A DNA stretch of 64,000 nucleotides from Larix kaempferi (Eukaryota; Streptophyta; Pinopsida; Pinales; Pinaceae), in NCBI GenBank assembly GCA_027924585.1, contig BSBM01000712.1, positions 3,358,001-3,422,000 of the forward strand, read 5' to 3'. Both the position numbers and the translations under genes were made by a program. How positions within the stretch are numbered: the stretch's first letter is position 1; each line of letters starts with the position of its first letter. The notes beneath the pieces are model-generated. The model was not told where the DNA came from, made no database searches, and saw nothing but the letters and a program-made list of their open reading frames with translations. Positions 32,498-42,960 of this stretch are shown here, piece by piece.

Positions 32498-35260
32498 ATG
32501 TCTTACTATTATGATGAATCCTATGAGTACAATTCTTATGAGGAATATGCAGATGCTTATGAGCAATATGAAGCAGAATATGAATGGTATGAGGAAGAGG
32601 TGCCATCATGCAACACTTCTTACAATTTCAAGAGAAATGAAGATTATTCTTATGACTTTAAATCTGATGAATATGAGTGTGTCACACCAACCAAGGATAA
32701 TTCTAGGAGTGAGTTCCAAAGATGGAGAGCAAAATATAAAACCTTGCCCCAACAATATCAAAAATATCAAGAATATCTTGCTTTTAGCAAAAATACACAA
32801 AATGCCATGTCTTTTGAGTACTATGCTGAACATGTTTTTGAAAATAGGCCCAAAAATGAAGATGTGGAGTTAGTGAAGAAAGGTTTATGCCCTTCTTGTA
32901 AAAACCCTTGGAGCGAGTATCATATATGTGTGCATGAAATGATGTCCTCCTTGAGGAGAGCTTTTGAGATTTATTCAAGAAGGGATTCCAAATATATTGA
33001 TCCTAAGGAAAACAAGGGGCAAAATGAATCAGCTTGCTTGAAGGAGAAAAATGAAGAGGCATCACAAGAGCATGAAGAAGATTCTATTGAAAATATGGAA
33101 GATCATTTCGAGACACCTTCTAGCTTAGACATGAACCAAAGAGCATCTACTGATGGATGCTTAAACTATGAAGGAGTACCTACTGATGGGTGCTCACACC
33201 TCTATGTTGGTGACATAGAGATCACTTTTGAAAGTGTTGCTGCAAGCCCAAGTTCAATTAAGCATGATAATGAATACCTTGTAGCAGTTGAAGAAGAACC
33301 AAGATCAACTTCCCCATCACCCCTTGAGCTTCATGAAGTTGGTCCAAGCAAAAATGAAGAAGATGAGGAGGTTCATTTGCAAGAGCCTCATTTTCTTGAA
33401 GGGTCCTTAAAGATGAATGAAAAGAAGATCAAAGAGTCCCTCAGCATTCTCCATGAAACTCAAGCATTGGTGTCAAATTCTTGTTGGAGAGCTACTTCAT
33501 TGGAGGAAACATCCTTCATTGAAGACATGGAGAAGATTCAAAGAGCAATGTGCAACATCAAAGGTAATTTCATGTCTTTGCTTTTTGATAGAAACCATTT
33601 GTTTGAGCTTAATGAGTTGTTACATGATGCATACTTGAAGAATAATGAGGATATTCATAAGCTCACAATTCAAAATGAGCAACTTCTTGAAAAGTTGCAA
33701 GATACTTGTTTTTCCTCCTATGTTTCAGATTGTCAAATGGTAGATTATTTGGAGGATTCTCATGACATGGTGGATCATGAGAAATGTGGGAATTTGAATG
33801 TTCTTAATGTGTTTGAAGATGAACTTGAAGAGATCCAAACACTTGATGTGGTGGAAGAGGAACTTGAATTGTCTTTTGATGAAGGTTATGCAATTTTTAA
33901 AGAAGAGCATGATTCCTCTACATTGGAACCAATCTATGACAAAGGTTTCCCACTTTTGAAGGATTTGCATGATACTACCCACATTGCTACTTTCCATGAT
34001 GAAAATTCTGCATTTTTTTATCATTTGGGTGAGTTAGTTCATTCTCCTACATCCTACAATTCCATGTTTTGCAGTATTAGTCTCAATGAAGTATGGGTGA
34101 AAGGGTTCTTTTTGATGGTGCCACATGAGGAGTATGGAACTCCTAGATTTAACTTTTATGATGACATGGTTGGAGCACATTCTTCTTCACATTTGAAGCA
34201 ACATTATTTTTCACTTTATGATGATGCAAATCTACATGGGTGCACCTATGATATGCATTTGAGTCACTTGAAGACTCATGGTTTTTCTTTCTCAACATTT
34301 GATTCATTTGATGTTGGAGGAACTTCATCCAACACTTGGGAGAATAGATTTATGATTGGAGAACATTTTTGTTGGCATCCACATACTTTGTTATATTTTT
34401 ATGATTCTCACATTCATGGATGTATGGGTGAGACTTCTTTGATTCATTTGAAGTCTCCTTGTTTTTTCTGCTCATTATTTGGTTCAGATTCTAGTGGAGA
34501 TTCTTCATTCACTTCTTGGATGAAAGAATACATGGCTGAATATTTTGATGCATATCACATCCTTTTGGAGCAGCATTATAGGACATGGGATCCTCACCTA
34601 TGTCATTGGAGCAGATTTGATTGGTCACTTGAAGCTTGTATGCACTTGAAAAATGGTGGTCTACTTGCTTGGAGGTATAAGCACTTTCATGACTCTTTGA
34701 TGAAGCATATCCTTGATGTACATTTTCATTATGTTGTTATGTACTTTGATGATATACATTTGGTACTCATGATTTTTGGAAGAATGCATACAAGAAAATG
34801 GGATCCAGGAATCCTCTTATCTAATGGTGTAGGTTGGAGAGCACTCTTAATTGTTGGGGTGCAATACAAGCAATGGGACCCTGGAATATTTTTTGTCTCA
34901 TTGGTTTCATTTTTTTTGGGGAAGCAAGCAGTATGGGAGATGGATTCCCCACTTAATAAAGTGATTTTAATCAGAGTAGTGCAGCAGCAAGCATGGTGGT
35001 TCCTCTCTAAAATATTCATGGAAACTCAAAGACTCAAGGTTTGGAAATTCAATGGCAACTTCAAAGAATTATACAGGAAGCAGGTTCTTCAACACCCATG
35101 TTTGAAATTGCTTGAGGACAAGCAATATTGGGAAGGGAGGATTTGTCATGTCCCAAATTTGGAATTGGGTCACAATGGCCTAATCACATTAGCCATATTC
35201 ATTAGAGTTTGTAAAATTGATGTTAACGGTCAAATAATTGCCAAGGAGGAAAATTACTAG
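32498..35260 (+). CDS. F-family protein of unknown function (920 aa)
   Basis: The only gene of F2, 50 bp after the primer site and uninterrupted. It starts at ATG 32498; nine further codons upstream are open but have no ATG. Visible features: a Tyr/Glu-rich acidic N-terminus (residues 1-60), a zinc-finger-like CPSCKNPWSEYHICVH (about 130-145), a long Glu/Asp/Ser-rich middle with coiled-coil character (about 165-500), two tandem repeats of about 65 residues with HGC..LSHLK/LIHLK..SS.TSW cores (about 565-690), and a hydrophobic stretch containing VVMYFDDI (about 745-752). The end reads LLEDKQYWEGR, over the polypurine tract, and continues 39 codons into the 3' LTR. F1 encodes the same protein. 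It resembles no gag, protease, RT or integrase that I recognise. A degenerate gag derivative is the main alternative. Confidence 0.7.
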   Translation: MSYYYDESYEYNSYEEYADAYEQYEAEYEWYEEEVPSCNTSYNFKRNEDYSYDFKSDEYECVTPTKDNSRSEFQRWRAKYKTLPQQYQKYQEYLAFSKNTQNAMSFEYYAEHVFENRPKNEDVELVKKGLCPSCKNPWSEYHICVHEMMSSLRRAFEIYSRRDSKYIDPKENKGQNESACLKEKNEEASQEHEEDSIENMEDHFETPSSLDMNQRASTDGCLNYEGVPTDGCSHLYVGDIEITFESVAASPSSIKHDNEYLVAVEEEPRSTSPSPLELHEVGPSKNEEDEEVHLQEPHFLEGSLKMNEKKIKESLSILHETQALVSNSCWRATSLEETSFIEDMEKIQRAMCNIKGNFMSLLFDRNHLFELNELLHDAYLKNNEDIHKLTIQNEQLLEKLQDTCFSSYVSDCQMVDYLEDSHDMVDHEKCGNLNVLNVFEDELEEIQTLDVVEEELELSFDEGYAIFKEEHDSSTLEPIYDKGFPLLKDLHDTTHIATFHDENSAFFYHLGELVHSPTSYNSMFCSISLNEVWVKGFFLMVPHEEYGTPRFNFYDDMVGAHSSSHLKQHYFSLYDDANLHGCTYDMHLSHLKTHGFSFSTFDSFDVGGTSSNTWENRFMIGEHFCWHPHTLLYFYDSHIHGCMGETSLIHLKSPCFFCSLFGSDSSGDSSFTSWMKEYMAEYFDAYHILLEQHYRTWDPHLCHWSRFDWSLEACMHLKNGGLLAWRYKHFHDSLMKHILDVHFHYVVMYFDDIHLVLMIFGRMHTRKWDPGILLSNGVGWRALLIVGVQYKQWDPGIFFVSLVSFFLGKQAVWEMDSPLNKVILIRVVQQQAWWFLSKIFMETQRLKVWKFNGNFKELYRKQVLQHPCLKLLEDKQYWEGRICHVPNLELGHNGLITLAIFIRVCKIDVNGQIIAKEENY
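35130..35143 (+). other. Polypurine tract of F2 (inside the reading frame)
   Basis: GGGAAGGGAGGATT directly before the 3' LTR. It is also codons of the F gene, so the gene and the priming site overlap. Confidence 0.8.
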
Positions 35261-37166
35261 TTTCCTAGGTTTGGGGTGGAAGCTTTGGGATTTGGAATAA
35301 GGGGGATAATAAATGATGTTTAGACATTAGAAGGGTTCAAGTATTTAATAAATAGAGTGAATAAAGAAATTCAAGAGAAATCCTAGGTGACAAATGGTTT
35401 TGGAGACATATGGAGGATGTGGGACCCACACTAGCTTGATTTTTCATAATACATGGTATCTCTCTTTTGCAAATTCGAATTAATGGGAATGTGAACACTC
35501 TTGGGTGAGTTGGTAAGTCATAACACATGCCATTGAACATATTAGGTCGAATTGGGAAGGATTTGTAACCTCCATGGAAGATAAAGAGTCAAAGTGGAAG
35601 TTTGTGGACACTTGGGCTAGATTCCCTAGCCCCTATGACACCAATGATGGAGAATCTATGACAACTATGACAAATTGCAGACCTGACCTCTGACATCTGA
35701 CCACTATGACATGTCAGCCCCAAAAATAGGCTGAAAGAAGGCGAATTTGGGAGTTGGAGAAGCCAAAGAGACTCAAAATCGAATTTGGGAGAAGATGGAA
35801 GGTTGGAACTAGGAGACAAGTGGCAAATGTGGAATATTTCCTAAATGGAAATCTATTGAATCTATTAGGAGGATTTCGACCCTTAGAAGGATAATGTTGG
35901 TTATAAAATGTAGAAATGAAGTATGATAATGGCTTTTTGATCATTTGTAGAATTTGCAATTGCATTTGTGAAGAGGGAGAGCTAGTGGATGACTAGTTTC
36001 TTGCCTTAGCCAATTTCGAGGGTGAAAGATTCCCATCCAAGTTGGCAATTGGAAAGGCCATTCAGACCTTTCATTTGGAGCTTTAATGGAGTCTTTATTT
36101 GCAGGTGTAAGCTACAGGGCAGCTCATGGTTTCTTCTATTGCAGCTCGCTCCTTCAACCATTTCCAGTTTTGATGGCATATTCTTGATCCTTGAGGGAGG
36201 GCGTTTTTGGTGAGCTATTGTACTCTTTGGGAGAGATTATAATGCCCCATTTCTTTTGTAATATTAAGTAAATACTCTGTTCTTCATCTCCAGAAAGTTT
36301 CAGGTCGAAATTCCAAGCAGAAATGTATAAATCTCATTTTTAATGGAAGAACAATGCCATTTCCCCACTACCTTGTTGTGAACCAATGTATTGATGATGA
36401 TTTCGAATGAATGGATGATTCTATGATGAATTTGTGATTAATGGACTGCCATGGATGTATTTTACAAGTTTCATGTACTGTACTTGAGCATTTGAAGTAT
36501 TTTTACGCAGTTTAATTGCATTGGGAGAAGAAATAGTGCCATTTCCCCAAGGGTCGAATTAGTGATTTTTGCAGTTGAATGGGAGAGGGTGAGAACAGTT
36601 GTAATAAACCATTAATGGTTCATATGAGACATTAATAACATACTTAACACATTACATACCTCTGTTCATAAATTTGAGTGGGTTTGGAGGCATTTGGGAA
36701 GCCATTTTCAGTACTTACCTTAGGGGGATTTGAACCCCAAATTACTAGTAAAATTACATATTTGGTCTAGAATCTTAAGAGAGTTTGCAGAGGTCTTTTG
36801 GTGGCCATATGTTATCCCTGAACATCATATTAAATTCCTAATATCACTCATAAACCTTCCTTGAATATTTGAAGGCATTTGGAGTCAATTTGAGACCTAG
36901 AGACCAATACTAGTCAAAGGGAAATCACTAGTAAAGTTACCTACATTGACCAGAATTGAAAGAGTATTTGTAGAAGTGTTTTGAAGGTACAAAGGCATCC
37001 CTAAAACACATATTTATGTTCTAATATCATTCATATACCTTCTCAGAAGATTTGGGATCATTTGGGGCAAATTTGGGACCTAGAGATCGAAACTAGTCAA
37101 AGGTCGAACCAAGGAAAAAAGTGGAAAATTGCAATTTTAATAAAATTCCTAACAAGGGACATTAAA
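35144..37166 (+). repeat. 3' LTR of F2
   Basis: 2023 bp, the same length as the 5' copy. The final CA has become AA (ATTAAA). The first 117 bp encode the end of the F protein. Confidence 0.92.
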
Positions 37167-37171
37167 CAGTT

Positions 37172-37512
37172 GACCCAGTACTTCAAAACCACAATCATAT
37201 TCTTCGCATTTTGTGGGAAAATATTCACATGGAAAGAAATTGCATGAAGCAACAAGATGATCAACATCGTTTTGCGTGCACTTTTTAAGCAGGTGATATG
37301 GTTTTTCTTCATCTCCAATCTTACAAGCAATCATCCCTGAAACTCAAAGGGAGTCATAAGCTCTCTCCAAAGTTCTATGGGACATATAGGATTCTTTTGA
37401 AGATTCGGTCTATTGCTTATAAATTGGAACTTCCTCCTTCTTCCCACATTCATCCAGTATTTCATGTCTCTTGTCTGAAGAAATTTCTTGGCACCAACAT
37501 CAGAGGATGAAC
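37172..37512 (+). pseudogene. D integrase, C-terminal part
   Basis: Continues the D frame after TSD CAGTT: GDMVFLHLQSYKQSSLKLKG (about 37293-37350), KLSPKFYGTYRILLKI and HPVFHVSCLKKFLG (37455-37495), the usual end of a gypsy integrase. A stop near 37286 breaks it. Confidence 0.85.
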
Positions 37513-37705
37513 TATTTTACCAGAACTGGATACTGAAGGATCCATCCTTTTGGAGCCAGAGGCCATCCTCAATAAGCACACTCGTCAGCTTCGCTCTCGC
37601 TCTATCGCAGAGGTCTTAATTCAGTGGCACAAAATGCAATCAAAGGATGCTACATGGGAACCACTCCTTCAGATTCAACAACAATTTCCACATCTAAAGT
37701 TTTGA
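37513..37705 (+). pseudogene. D chromodomain
   Basis: LEPEAILNKHTRQLRSRSIA then EVLIQWHKMQSKDATWEP (about 37553-37665) is the chromodomain that places D among the chromoviruses, where it steers integration to chromatin marks. Hydrophobic and Trp positions are retained. A TGA ahead of it separates it from the integrase. Confidence 0.85.
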
Positions 37706-37720
37706 GGACAAAGATTTTTG

Positions 37721-37734
37721 TAAGGGGGAGGGGA
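37721..37734 (+). other. Polypurine tract of D
   Basis: TAAGGGGGAGGGGA immediately before the D 3' LTR start (TGTTAG, 37735). Confidence 0.85.
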
Positions 37735-37740
37735 TGTTAG

Positions 37741-38346
37741 TGTTGAGATATTGTAACTTCAAATAATATTATAATTGTACTTTATTATTCCGGAGATGTT
37801 TCATTCCTCCGTAAATATCTTATTGTATATCCAGAGATGTTTATTCCTCTGTCAGAATGTGGTAACTTGGGTTATTAGACTTCGCTAGTGGAGGTCGGCC
37901 CTTTATGTGTTATGTGGTTCAAAGGGTTATTAGACCACCCTAGAGGGGTCGGCCCAGTCAGTTGTAGTGGGGTATTTAACCCATTGGTTAAATATGAGCC
38001 TACGTGTACTTGTGTAAAAGATGTGTCAGAGTAGTGTATAAATAGAGGAGGTGTGTTCCTCATTTGACACACACTCACTCACTTGAGGATAGCGCATTTG
38101 TGGAGAAGAGGTCTGCTATTGTGGATTAGGAGATCATGTCTCAGGGTTTCATCTTTGTATATTGCTGGTCATCTATATTGAGGAAGCTTTGCTGGGTTTT
38201 CTACCCCATGAGGGTTTCCCAGGATAAATCTCTGTCTCTTGTGTTTATGCTATGCTTGTTGTTTCTTCAGTGATCCTGTATATGCTATTATTGTGAAATG
38301 GAATGTAATGCTGCTATTTTCTGTCTTAGCATATTAAATATTAACA
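37741..38346 (+). repeat. 5' LTR of B
   Basis: TGTTGAGA..TTAACA. TATAAATAG at 38037-38045 is the likely promoter. It differs from the 3' LTR at roughly ten positions seen by eye. Confidence 0.93.
38037..38045 (+). promoter_or_regulatory. TATA box in B 5' LTR
   Basis: TATAAATAG followed by AGGAGG, a good plant TATA match, repeated at 60704-60712 in the 3' LTR and as a weaker TATAAGTA in A. Confidence 0.65.
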
Positions 38347-38358
38347 TGGTATCAGAGC
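38347..38358 (+). other. Primer-binding site of B
   Basis: TGGTATCAGAGC directly after the LTR; initiator-Met type. Confidence 0.92.
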
Positions 38359-41066
38359 TAACCTGAAGGAAGACAAGGTATGGCACTTACGACACTTGCT
38401 TTACTTACGACAATGTGACGGTTAGGGTTTTACATAGCAAAAACCAGTCATCGTGGCACTTTCGCTATAAATCCATTTTAGTGAAGGTTCAGGGTCTGAA
38501 AAGTTTACAGGTCGAATATAACATCCCCAGGTACCTTGTGTCCAAAGGGTATCCTCCGATTCATTGTACTTTGTAAGTTATGATCAGTACAAGTTAGGGT
38601 TTCGGCCTCTTCCAGATCTCAATCAAAATCAAGTGACCTTGGAAAAAATGTCATAACTTGGGCTAGGAAGCTCCAAATGAAATTTCGTAAAAAGTGACAG
38701 GTATTACACACACTGTACTATCCCAGAAAACGTTTTCAGAGGCCGAAGGTGAACCAGTGACACGTGGCACTCCGTACAAGTTCGCTCTCCTGTTTTACCC
38801 CATAAACAGGTCACGTTGCGACACTTGGAATAACTCTCTCTCAGAGAGTCCAATTGAGGTCATACCTGTCATGATGGAAATATAACAGGTCGAGATATCT
38901 CAGAAAAAGTTTTCAGAGGCCGAAGTTCAAACAATGACACGTGTCATTCCGTACAAGTTCGCTCTCCTGTTTTATCCCATAAACAGGTCACGTTGCGACA
39001 CTTGGCATAACTCTCTCTCAGAAAACCCAATTAAGGTTAGACCTGTCAGGATGGAAATATGACAGGTCAGGCTACTACAAAAAAAAGGTTTCAGACCCTG
39101 TGGAGCAAAAATTTTAGAGTTATAGCAGAAACAATCAGGTGCATATTTCTGTCAAAATAGAATTATTTTTGGAGCACTTTTATTCATGGCTTCCGGAATT
39201 TAGGGTTTCGGAGAAAGTTAGAATTTTTGGAATCGGAGTCCACGGCTGAATGCTACTCAGGAAAATCAAAATTTAGAGACCAAGATCGAATTTTTTGGTT
39301 GGGTAGAAGACCAGGCTTGATCAAACCCTAGTTCGAGATTTTGATCAGAAAATTGGAAAATTAGGGCTTCAGCAAAAGTTGGAATTTTTTAAGTCTGTAA
39401 CCACGACTGGAAGCTCCTCAGAAAAATAAGAGTTTAGAGCCTTGGATCGAACCTTTTGATTGGACAGAAGGGTGGGATTCATCAAACCCTAGTTCGGGGT
39501 CCTGTTCAGAAGATCTAGAAGTTTCAAAGGCAATTTTGAGGGGTCAAATTTTTGGAGATTCCAAAATTGAAGTATGCCAGTTTGATCAGCTCAGCAAGAC
39601 ATATTCTTTCATCCATTCAGAAGTGTGAAAGTCAAAGATTGAATTTTTAGGGTTTCTCTAGCAAACCCTAATCAAGCTCCAGATCAAGTTTCAGGGGGAG
39701 TTGAGGCTAAGGCCTTACATAAGAAGACTACAAAAAGTCTCGACAGGTATGACTTAAGGAGGTTCAGGTATGCCTTGAAATCTGATTCTTGAATAAGTTC
39801 ATAATGTGTTTGTCTTCATGTTATTTATTAGTACAATCTTGATATGAATGCATGTGAATGATCAAAGACATTCATTGATTAGGGCTATATGATTGTACTT
39901 ATGCATTATGGTGTTGTGTGAGGTTGATGTTGTCTGCTAACAAGACACAGGTACATTACAAAAGACAAATCAAGTTCCATGACCATGACAACATGAAGAC
40001 AAAGACTCACGAGGTATGTATGAATTTGTTATATTATGTTTAACCTACGAGACATGCAGGTTCTAGCTCAGGATCTCTAAATCATTGAAGAGATTGTTTA
40101 GGTATGTTGTACATAACTAAGCAGGTATACTAATCCAGGTATGTTTTCCTATGTCATGTTAGAATCTTACCTTGTGTAAGTATACTTGGTATGATAGGTT
40201 AGTAATCAAGGGTTTATGCATATTATGTCTCTTATCTTGGTTGATGATTTAACTAACTAGATCAAACAAGAATATGCATGAGTAAAAGAAGACTTCCTTG
40301 AAACCCTGAATACTAATGATCATGACTGTACATATTCAAGATTATTTAGAATTAGAATGTTTTGATAATATTGAGAATATACTAATGAATGTATGTTTGT
40401 GTATGATATCATGAGGATGACACTAGTGTACACTTGAGCATGCACAGTGGTACAGAATGAATAGAAGTTCAGAAGACATACAGAAGATCAAGCGGGAGGC
40501 AACCACACAAACATAAAAGATAAGTATTTGAGTTGTTATTAGAAATAGTAAATGATATTGCTTGTATGCATATTTGTATTCCTAGAATATATCATGTTGA
40601 GTGTAAACATTCATAAAGCATTGAACAATATACTACTAATATGCATATGATTGGTAAGTTGGACAAACATTCCATTGTTGCTTGTCTAGAATGAAACCTC
40701 TTTGCTGACATGCTGAGAGCTGTGCACACTCTCGATAGTATGTTCTGATGGAGATGGAAGGCATCTAGATAGCCACTGTATGCATACAGGATATGGGAAA
40801 GTGTTGTGCCAAAGTATTGGTCAAAATAGTTGCATAACTATGTAAATGATATCTGTATGTATAATAGGTTATCATGTCAAATATGATTTGATGATTATGA
40901 AGTATTACTAATCATGTATTTAATTTTGATTTGTAGGAAAGATCATGATGAATGATGAACTCTGAACAAGCGATGGATGTTCAACAAAATATTTACAAAT
41001 CAAACACACTATAGAAAGCTTGTGGTTAAGAGATTCTCTTAGAAAGAGGAAGAGAATCATGATGAG
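38359..41066 (+). other. Long non-coding leader of B
   Basis: About 2.7 kb without a credible gene, colinear with the A leader and replacing gag, protease, integrase and most of RT. Sharing this leader between A and B shows the deletion or replacement is ancestral. It contains the tandem duplication at 38724-39078 that A lacks. Confidence 0.75.
38724..39078 (+). repeat. About 177-bp tandem duplication in B leader
   Basis: Two copies, beginning near 38724 and 38901, each containing GTTTTCAGAGGCCGAAG, CCGTACAAGTTCGCTCTCCT and AACAGGTCACGTTGCGACAC. A has one copy (about 985-1150). Confidence 0.85.
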
Positions 41067-41355
41067 ATGTTTTGCTCCAAGGGACTAGGTTTTGTATGGG
41101 TTCCCAGGATCGGTAGTCAATTGATGAGCTTAATGATCATCATGGGTGATGTGGATCTCAACCCTTACTACAAGGTTGAATATGGCTTCTATACACATAT
41201 GACATGGATGCAAGAAGGAACTCACCATAGAGTTCGAATGTCTTTGAGGCTCATATTAGTAGACCCATCTGACGAGAGATGGCACAGATAGATATGCAGA
41301 AGATCACTCAATGCAGAGTGTGAATAATGGACAATTGACAGCTTCATGACAAAGC
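41067..41355 (+). pseudogene. B: decayed RT segment before RNase H
   Basis: An open stretch ending in DPSDERWHR corresponds to the same place in A, followed by stops and a shift near 41340 where a GFTRIKADPNLYLKV-type RT stretch begins. Only the C-terminal part of RT is present. Confidence 0.55.
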
Positions 41356-42384
41356 TTGGGCTTTACCAGAATTAAAGCTGATCCTAACCTTTACCTTAAG
41401 GTTGTGGATGATGAACCTATCATACCATTATTGTGTGACGATGATCTCTTTCTAACAAGGAATGAGAAACAGATCATGAAAATGGCTGCAGAAATAAAAA
41501 ATGAAAGATCTCGGATTAATGCACTACTTCTTAGGTCTAGAAGTATGGCAAGATCCAAAAGGAATCTCTTAAATCAAGGTAAGTATGCTGTGAAGTTTCT
41601 AAAAAGATTTGATATTTTGGAGTGTAAAGCCATGGCCACTCCCATGGACTCCAACTTGAAGTTATTAGTTAATGACTCATCGGATTTAGTGGACCTAACC
41701 CTATATAGACAAATCATTGGGCCAATGATGTATTTAACAAATACTAGGCCAGATATATGCTTTGTTGTAAATACCCTAAGTCAGTATCTAGTAGAACCTA
41801 GAAAGGTTCACTTAATAGCTACAAAGCATGTAGTGAGGTACCTAAAAGGTACATTAGATTTTGGTCTATATTATCTTGGAGGTCATGAACTCCGATTACA
41901 TGGTTACTCAAATTCTGATTGGGCAGGAAGTGTCTTAGACAGAAAGAGTACATCAGGTGGATGTTATAGTCTTGAATCTACCATGATCTCATGGTTTAGC
42001 AAGAAACAATCTAGTGTGGCTCTTAGTACTACTGAAGCAGAATATATAGCTGTCTGCTCTGCCAGCTGTGAAGTAGTGTGGCTTCAGAAGCTATTATATG
42101 GAGTGTTTGACTTAGAAATGCATTCCACTGTGATTATGTGTGACAATCAAAGCTGCATCAAGATGATAGAAAATCTTGTATTCCACGATAAGTCAAAACA
42201 CATTGAGATCCGATACTTCTATATACGAGATATGGTGCAGAGAGGAGCTATCAGGCTCGAGTATATAAGCACTGAGGATCAAATTGATGATATCCTGACC
42301 AAACCTCTGTCTCGAGTAAAGTTTGAACACTTCCGAGACAAGCTTGGTGTAGTTCAGAAGGACTCTCCTCGAAAGGGGGAGTAG
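41356..42384 (+). CDS. B: copia RT tail plus RNase H, open frame (about 340 aa)
   Basis: An uninterrupted frame from GFTRIKADPNLYLKV (first codon GTG or other; no certain start) to the stop at 42382. The RT YVDD motif is replaced by LLCDDDLFLT. RNase H motifs follow: MYLTNTRPDICFVVNTLSQY (about 41730-41785), SNSDWAGS (41910-41935), STTEAEYIAVCSA (42028-42065), CDNQSCIKM (42140-42170) and HDKSKHIEIRYFYIRD (42183-42230). The frame ends DKLGVVQKDSPRKGE over a purine tract. No other gag or pol domain exists in B, so at best this yields an RNase H fragment. It may simply be a younger copy of the pseudogene seen in A. Confidence 0.7.
   Translation: MGFTRIKADPNLYLKVVDDEPIIPLLCDDDLFLTRNEKQIMKMAAEIKNERSRINALLLRSRSMARSKRNLLNQGKYAVKFLKRFDILECKAMATPMDSNLKLLVNDSSDLVDLTLYRQIIGPMMYLTNTRPDICFVVNTLSQYLVEPRKVHLIATKHVVRYLKGTLDFGLYYLGGHELRLHGYSNSDWAGSVLDRKSTSGGCYSLESTMISWFSKKQSSVALSTTEAEYIAVCSASCEVVWLQKLLYGVFDLEMHSTVIMCDNQSCIKMIENLVFHDKSKHIEIRYFYIRDMVQRGAIRLEYISTEDQIDDILTKPLSRVKFEHFRDKLGVVQKDSPRKGE
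42371..42381 (+). other. Upstream polypurine tract copy in B
   Basis: GAAAGGGGGAG followed by TAG at the end of the RNase H frame, the place where a copia 3' LTR would normally start; a second tract stands at 60399-60407. Confidence 0.6.
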
Positions 42385-42485
42385 CACAGTATCCGATAAC
42401 AAGTCTATCTCATCAATGATGAGGTTACCTATTTACTGCACTTAGTTACCTAGAATTATTTAGATTTAAGACTCTTATATTCTTT

Positions 42486-42748
42486 CTTTTGATGATAGAT
42501 GTATACATGTTTTTGATGTTAGTTTTTGATGATAGATGTATACATTTTTTTTATGTTAGTTTTTTATGATAGATGTATACATGCTTTTGATGTTAGTTTT
42601 TGATGATAGATGTATACATGTTTTTTATGTTAGTTTTTTATGATAGATGTATACATGTTTTTTATGTTAGTTTTTGATGATAGATGTATACATGTTTTTT
42701 ATGTTAGTTTTTGATGATAGATGTATACATGTTTTTGATGTTAGTTTA
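42486..42748 (+). repeat. About 36-bp TGATAGATGTATACATG array in B
   Basis: Seven or so units alternating GATGATAGATGTATACATG with TTTTTGATGTTAGTTTT. No gene; apparent open frames across it are products of the repeat. Confidence 0.85.
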
Positions 42749-42960
42749 TGATGACACATGTTGTGGTTATACATGTTTTGATGATGATGACACATGTTGT
42801 GGTTATACATGTTTTGATGATGATGACACATGCTGTGGTTATACATGTTTTGATGATGATGACACATGCTGTGGTTATACATGTTTTGATGATGATGACA
42901 CATGTTGTGGTTATACATGTTTTGATGGTGAGGATACATGTTTTGTTATACATGTTGTGA
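42749..42960 (+). repeat. 36-bp GATGATGACACATG array in B
   Basis: Five to six units of GATGATGACACATGYTGTGG + TTATACATGTTTT. The 36-bp length is divisible by three, so long repetitive open frames appear on both strands (42667-42974); these are not supported as genes. Confidence 0.85.

Larger units (their letters stand above)
30409..37166 (+). mobile_element. Element F2: near-intact non-autonomous LTR retrotransposon
   Basis: 6758 bp with perfect TSD CAGTT (30404-30408 and 37167-37171), two 2023-bp LTRs differing at only about 15-20 positions seen by eye, a primer site, one 920-codon gene and a purine tract. It splits the integrase of D, and the reading resumes on the other side. No enzyme domain is present, so mobility must have come from another element. 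Confidence 0.92.
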
